Source: Poteriospumella lacustris (Eukaryota > Sar > Chrysophyceae > Chromulinales > Dinobryaceae). From it: DNA of 26,296 nucleotides. Location of the stretch: NCBI GenBank assembly GCA_008000375.1, contig SMOI01000107.1:25855-52150 (forward strand), in the 5' to 3' direction. The translations under genes and the position numbers were made by a program. This document shows, one piece after another, positions 21,021 to 26,296 of this stretch (its first letter is position 1; every line of letters begins with the position of its first letter). Below the pieces are notes generated by a model that did not search any database, had not been told where the DNA came from, and saw nothing but the letters and a program-made list of their open reading frames with translations.

Positions 21021-22071
21021 CTACTTATGCGCGGTCGAGTTCTTCCTTATTTTTTCCATTCGTTCTTCCAATTTTGGAAAGGGGTGCAGATCTATTTCGT
21101 CCGACTTCGAACCAAAATGATCGATGACCTACATTCGATGAATATTTTTGTGTTAGGAATGACTCCAGAGAACAACTCACGACACCGTCTTACCATTTTC
21201 TGTAGCGTCTTCTGAGTTTCAATAACAGTGTCAAGAACATCACAATCTTCGACTGTTCTTATGTCCGTTTCTTTTATAGCAACAGACCGTGCGGATATGA
21301 TGGCTCTTGATGCGTCTTCCTCGTGGATGATATGTGTCCGAGCAGCGCGACGTTCATATTCCGCGACGTCGTCTTCCAAAGTGTTGAAGCAAGACGAGAT
21401 ATAAGCGCTCTCATCATCAAATCTCTGCGCAGTCTTTTGAATATGCCTTGCAGCACGGTTCACTAATTTCGTTTCACGCTTCTCTTCCTTTTTCTTCTCA
21501 ATGTCAAATGTTTCATACGCTCTCTTCAGCTGCCTGCTAACTTCGCCACTTTGAGCTTCAATCGTAGACGGCACCGTTACTTTGACGAAGACGTCAAGAC
21601 TTTGTTCGATCACATCAACTCTGGCAGACTCTGCTGGAAGAACTTTCTTATCAAAGACATCAAAAATGTCGTTGACTTCCTTCTTCAAGCCGTCAATAAA
21701 CGTTTGAAGATGAATCTCGTATTCGTCTTTCATGTGCATGATAGATTCAACTGCTTCTTGTCCTTCAACTTTTAGTTTCGCACTAAACGAATGTGTTGAC
21801 TGCCATATTTCGTCGAGGCGAATTTGGAAAGCTCTATTTCGAGCCCTTGTGCCTTCATCAAGTTCAACAAGATTATGATCCAAATCATAGTCCTAGAAAA
21901 GCAAGAACGGTAAGATTAGCTGAGAATTCCAATGAATAAGTCTCAACTTACTTCTTTTTCGATAAGCGGCTTCCGCTTGGTCTTAAGTTCCCCAATCGCT
22001 GGAGCAATATCTACGGAGTCTGAGCGAAAGCCTGGCGCGTTGAAATACAAAGTTCCACTGATGTCACCCAT
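21021..22071 (-). CDS. SF-assemblin / beta-giardin family striated-fibre protein
   Basis: Exons 22071-21952, 21892-21194 and 21128-21021, with introns of 59 and 65 nt, give 308 residues. SF-assemblins form the non-contractile striated microtubule-associated fibres of flagellar roots in algae and other protists; beta-giardin and the apicomplexan fibre proteins are relatives. The N tail (about 1-50) is non-helical. Almost all the rest is a continuous charged coiled coil, starting near NRAFQIRLDEIWQSTHSFSA. The family ending is visible as a T-E-D-CDVLDTVIETQKTLQKMV block that the last splice joins to IDHFG, like the LL-TQQ-LQ-IL-HFG end of SF-assemblins. The start at 22071 (MGDISGTLYFNAPGF) is the first ATG of the frame, and the first splice joins KEKE to DYDLDHN cleanly. 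A generic coiled coil is the alternative. Confidence 0.78.
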
Positions 22072-22382
22072 GACGAAATCTATCGATTACAAGACTATTA
22101 GATCAAACCAAGGAGTCATCAAAGCGGATGTTCAGCAAGTGAATCACAACGGCATAAAATTAATGAACAAAAAACATGCAAAAGGTGGACGGATGTGTTG
22201 GATGATGGTCAGGTGACGAACAACGAAACGGTCACATCGCCACCTGGTTGAATCTCTCCCCTCAGCTACTAACGTGGACTGCTGCTTCTTCTGTTGAATA
22301 CCAAATTGTTGCGCAAACAGAACGCAATTTCGTGCGTCCACATTAAAATTTGAAGGTTGGAAAGGTGATGGTTGTTAATACT
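22072..22382. other. Intergenic region upstream of SF-assemblin
   Basis: 311 bp between the stop of the coiled-coil gene (22383) and the SF-assemblin ATG, both on the minus strand. It must hold the coiled-coil gene's 3' UTR and the SF-assemblin promoter. No other feature is seen. Confidence 0.55.
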
Positions 22383-23999
22383 TTACTTAGATGCAATGTC
22401 GGTGATGGTTTTTGCTGCTATCCGCCGAATGAGCGCGACAGTGTCAACATGAAGGGAGCTCCCTACTTCACTATCATTACGTTCAGGAATATTGCCGGAC
22501 GCAGTGTCTCCTTGATTTCTTGGTGGGCGGCCTTTTTCTTCTCGTTCAATCTTCACAATTGGTTTTTCGGGGACCGGAAGCTGTTGTTGAAAGGGCTTTT
22601 CTTCATCTCGACTGACGCTTTCCGACGAAAATCGATCAGCGGATCGTGAACGAAACCGAGCTTCCTGTAGGCGCTGAGTAGCATTGTTGGATTGAACCCT
22701 GCGAGTTGTAACTTCCAATTTTAACTCCACTTCTCCCAGTTGGCGACGGGCAGCCTCCAATTGGTTCTTCAATTCCTGGTTTTCTGCTCTCAGTTCAAAT
22801 ATTGTCTCGTTCGCCTGAAATAAACTAGATATCAGATATGCCCCGAGTAAAATTGCTAACGGACGTACCTTTTCAATAACAATATTGCTTTCAGTCGACC
22901 GCCTCTCTTCTCTGTCCAGTTTTAACTGCAGCTGTTTCAATCGATTTGTCACCGCCGTCATTTCGGATTCTGCACGAAGGTGAATGAGATACTATGTATC
23001 CTCAATCAGAAACATTTTGAAAGTGGATTAGTACCTTGTTTCAAGAGCAAACGTTTGGTGACCTTTTCGGTCTTATCTAGTTTGGAATCTTTTGATGCGC
23101 TCTCCAACGCCTGCAGCTTTTGCTGTTCAGAGAAGCAAGCACAAAGGCAGAGTTGTCATTAAAATTAAAAATGCAGCGCGGAAAGGATGGGAGCACGTAC
23201 CCGATTTAGCTCAGCGCAGGATCTCCAGTTGCGACACCGCTCCTCCCACCTGAGTTTCTCCGCGGTCTCTTCATCGACTTTAATCTCCATAGACGCAACT
23301 TGCCTCTGAAAGAAGAAATCATTTATTGAATCAAAAGAAAACATTTGATAGTCGACAAACCTTGAGGTCGTCTATTTCTTTCATAAGAAAAGTTGTGTGC
23401 TGCTGTTGGTCATTCTCATGACGATTATTGTGGTGTCTCTCTGCATTTGCCTTCAATCTCGCCTGCAATCTGGCTATTTCCTGCTTTTGCTCATCAGCTC
23501 TTTCTCCAGCCGAATTGAGCTCCACTTGGAGTTGCTTAATTGCCTTCAAAGAGCCGTTCAAACGCAATTGCAATGACCGAATGGTGGCGGCGACTTGCGG
23601 GTGTTGCAAAGAAACATCGAAATTAGCTTTCTCCGTCGATGATACTTTGCTTGTCGTGCCTTGATCGCTAATGGAGGGTATAGATGTTGTGTCGTGAGTG
23701 CTCTTTGGGGCGTCGTTCGAAGTCTGAACCTTCTTCTTTGATTTCGGAGTCGTTATCTTCTTCGTCTTGGTTTTTACTTTTCTTCCTGATTCACCACAGA
23801 AACCGAAATCTTTGTCCAAGTCTCGCCTTAAAGCATCAAGAAAAGCATCTGTTGGCTCTCCATCTTTTATGAACACATCATTAGGATGACTGGAGAAATC
23901 CTCCGCTCCTACACGGTCGAAGTTGTTGAGGAGATCAATCAGGTCTTGATCCATCATTTCGAAGACCTTGACAGCACAAGGAAGGTTGAAAATGGCCAA
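22383..23999 (-). CDS. Coiled-coil protein of unknown function
   Basis: Exons 23999-23361, 23305-23201, 23122-23035, 22969-22869 and 22814-22383, with introns of 55, 78, 65 and 54 nt, give 454 residues, or 440 if translation starts at the Met-Met pair at 23957. The latter (MMDQDLIDLLNNFDRVG) looks like a natural N terminus. A short acidic head is followed by a Lys/Thr/Ser-rich linker (KTKTKKITTPKSKKK, about 75-90). Heptad-rich coiled coil begins near VAATIRSLQLRLNGSLKAIK and runs through about residue 335. A Ser/Arg-rich, proline-containing tail ends in VALIRRIAAKTITDIASK. I do not recognise a family. All splice junctions keep frame and coiled-coil pattern, so the model is sound. Its position head-to-tail before SF-assemblin suggests, but does not show, a cytoskeletal or basal-body role. 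Confidence 0.8.
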
Positions 24000-24486
24000 A
24001 AGGACTGCAAATATCCGACGAAGAACTGTGTCCGCAGCAGTGGCGAACGGTGTTCATGTTTATATTTCAACTACAGTAGTACCTATACGCCTATACGATG
24101 GCCGTCTCACTTGTTCCAAAATTCAACTTCCGTTTGAAACGAAACGAATCGCGAACAAAATGTTTCGCAACACAGTGCTGTACTGCGCAAGAAGTGTTGA
24201 TATACCTTTGTACATGTACAATATGACGATGATGACATGATGATGGTTGAATGTGATGTACGATGATGGCGACGATCAAACAAAGACCAAAGACCAAACA
24301 AGTGGAAGTCCAAAGTGAATCTCTGGTCTCTCGTGGTATTGCTTATGATAACCAGAAGAACATATTTAGGAAGATTGAACCGACTCCCAGTTTATCCCTT
24401 TAAATTCCCCCTATCCTCCATGGATTGTGGAATACAGCTTGTTTCCAAGAGCAGCCTGGTTCATTCCCAGTTCCTTCCCATCGGAC
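24000..24486. other. Divergent intergenic region with ATG/GAT-rich simple sequence
   Basis: 487 bp between the coiled-coil gene and the RUS-family gene. It contains a 12-bp palindrome TGTACATGTACA at 24209-24220, a GATGAT-rich imperfect repeat at about 24221-24277, and a short AAAGACC duplication just after. Upstream ATGs in the repeat precede the RUS start, but none opens a long frame. Confidence 0.5.
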
Positions 24487-26100
24487 ATGAGCTTGATACG
24501 TCGGATCCCTTCGTTGGGTGCAATTATTGCCTTGCTGATCACTCTTGTATCTCCTGTGGGGTGTTTAGTGGTCAATAGGATCGTATCTGTGCGCCAAGGG
24601 GCCGGAGTATGTCATCATTGTCGCATGTACCAGAATGTCGTGCTCAATGATAAGGAATCGGATACAACATTAATTGAATATCATGGCTGGAACGAATCCA
24701 AATCTTTTGTTTTTGACCGGTCTTCTTTGGTGCTCGAGCCCATTCGCCAAATTTCGACGAAGTCGTGGCTCCGAAAAGCGGTTTATACCGCATTGCTGCC
24801 CAGTGGAGAGTTTAGTAAGCACTACTTTCAGTACATAAGGTGGAGGTCTTTACAAAGACTAATCAGCTCTACAAACAATGTATTTGGCACTCAAGCTTTA
24901 CTTCTCTCGTTGGGTGCAAAACGAAGCAAAATTGGTAGCACAGCTGCGGCAACTTGGATTCTAAAGGACACGGTGGGAAAACTCGCTCGGGTTCTGTGGG
25001 CAAGTGGATTTGGCAGACAGTTTGATAGTAATGCAAAGAAATGGCGATTTAAGGCCGCTCTTTTATATGCCTTTGGAAATGCGTTGGAGGTGTCGACTTT
25101 ACTGTTCCCGTCATCATTTTTTATAACGGCGGCCCTGGGCAACGCGGTCAAGCAGGTGGCGATGCTCACAGCGTCTTCAACAAGAAATACAATTTACAAA
25201 TCATTTAGTGCGATGAACGACAACATTGGGGATGTCACTGCAAAGGGAGAGGCACAGATTGCGATCATAGATATAATCGGCATGGTGTTGGGGGTTGCCA
25301 TTGGCCGACTGGTCGATGGATCAAAGGGCAAGATTCTTTCGATATTTTTCCTCTCTACGGTGCTGGAGCTGATTTGTGTCTACCGTGAAATTCAAAGGTA
25401 TCATATGCAGCTGATCTATGTGTGACGCGTCCTTCAGTAACGATTTTCTTCTTGCAGCGTTGTCTTTCGAACACTAAATTTCGAACGGTGTTGCAGCGTC
25501 TTACCGGCTATCGTTCACAATTCCAGTGTCAACAGCGACACACATTCTCTCAAACCAAGCAATGTTGCTCGCAACGAAAACCTTCTTCTGCAATCACGGA
25601 TCGACGAGACAGTCATCAAGGTGTGGTCTACCCTGTCCCAAGACGGCCTTCACAATTTTCTCAGCAAACGTGAAGTGCTGGCTGGCACCAACGCTTTAGA
25701 CAACTTCATTGTCTTGCTTTCAATGCGCCCACCTTCCAATAGAATTGAAGAAGTGTTGGTTCGCTGCGGTTTGTTGAGGAATCGATTGTTCGGATATGTG
25801 GGGAATCGTCCCGCCATTCTCTCGGCGGAAGTTTTGCTACATCATCGTGCGACGTCGCTGGACGTTTTTCGGGCACTGATCATCGTCTGGAAGGCATTTA
25901 AGACATTTGAACACGGCCAATATGAAAATCTGTCGAGAAGTGGAATGAACCCCTTCACGGAGGTTGCTCAACAGCTCACGACGGATGCCTACGCCTACGA
26001 ACAATCACATCTCGCGTCTATTCTCAAATCGTTGGAAAGTCTGGGGTGGGACTCCAAACACTTTTCCTTTGGCTCTCTTCGCTTGAAGGTAGATTATTAG
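24487..26100 (+). CDS. RUS (ROOT UV-B SENSITIVE) / DUF647 family membrane protein
   Basis: Exons 24487-25397 and 25458-26100, with a 60-nt intron, give 517 residues. The RUS family (plant RUS1-6, animal RUSF1) has roles in vitamin-B6-linked and hormone responses in plants, but its molecular activity is unknown. Family blocks are the STAAATWILKDTVGKLARVL stretch followed by WASGFGRQFDSNAKKWRFKA, then LYAFGNALEVSTLLFPSSFF, AALGNAVKQVAMLT, the STRNTIYKSF and NDNIGDVTAKGEAQ blocks, and, after the splice, SVVFRTLNFERC. The ATG at 24487 gives MSLIRRIPSLGAIIALLITL, a basic start then a hydrophobic run that could be a signal peptide or anchor. The frame is open further upstream, but only from a GTG. 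Cys42 and Cys45 form a CHHC pair. It has several hydrophobic stretches in the core. An upstream exon remains possible. Confidence 0.9.
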
Positions 26101-26296
26101 AGAGCTTGTTGTTGTGCACTACTATTGACATTATCAGTGAATACCTTTGTTCCGTTAGCGTGGTCGATGTGTTTCGTCTGTAAGAATTTGTCGCCAAACT
26201 AAGCGCTGATTGACGCCGATTTTCGATCGATCGCCAATTTTAAAGGTGTTTCCGATTCAAATCGGTGGCCGCCGGTCGCCACTTGGACAGCGACTC
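26101..26296. other. Right-edge intergenic sequence
   Basis: 196 bp after the RUS-family stop. It contains an inverted repeat with a 6-bp stem at 26252-26265 (CCGATT, CA, AATCGG). No gene start is recognised before the window ends. Confidence 0.4.

Overview
This is a nuclear genomic window from a eukaryotic microbe. The genes are dense and broken by very short introns: I could place 34 coding introns, all between about 54 and 98 nt, 33 of them GT-AG and one GC-AG. Most neighbours alternate in strand. Centrin occurs together with an SF-assemblin-type striated-fibre protein and a tubulin-folding cofactor. That points to a flagellated protist outside animals and fungi, perhaps a stramenopile, alveolate or rhizarian. 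The exact group cannot be fixed from this sequence alone.

Layout, left to right. (1) A minus-strand PH-domain plus PEBP-domain protein runs off the left edge. (2) Tubulin cofactor D (+). (3) An ABCF2/Arb1-type ABC ATPase with a SANT domain at its C terminus (-). (4) The N-acetyltransferase NAA50 (+). (5) An RMD1/RMND1 (DUF155) protein (-). (6) Centrin (+), whose start codon is followed directly by an intron. (7) A gene-poor island of about 3.2 kb, holding a (GTCA)n microsatellite, a 986-base assembly gap, and GC-rich frameshifted coding-like remnants. (8) The catalytic subunit of PP1 (-). (9) A GOSR1/GS28 Golgi SNARE (+). (10) A small Nopp140/SRP40-type nucleolar protein (-). (11) Proteasome subunit alpha-1/PSMA6 (+). 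(12) SF-assemblin (-). (13) An unrecognised coiled-coil protein (-). (14) A RUS/DUF647 family membrane protein (+).

Functionally the set is mostly housekeeping: ribosome biogenesis and nucleolus (ABCF2-SANT, Nopp140), protein turnover and modification (PSMA6, NAA50, PP1), Golgi traffic (GOSR1), and the microtubule or basal-body cytoskeleton (TBCD, centrin, SF-assemblin). There is no operon logic. All four tail-to-tail pairs have only 33 to 57 bp between their stop codons, so their 3' UTRs must be minute or overlap in antisense.

The most unusual items are the two domain fusions (PH-PEBP and ABCF2-SANT), the very tight convergent 3' ends, the ATG-only first coding exon of centrin, and the decayed coding material beside the assembly gap. 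Gene families were recognised by reading motifs. No database search was run.
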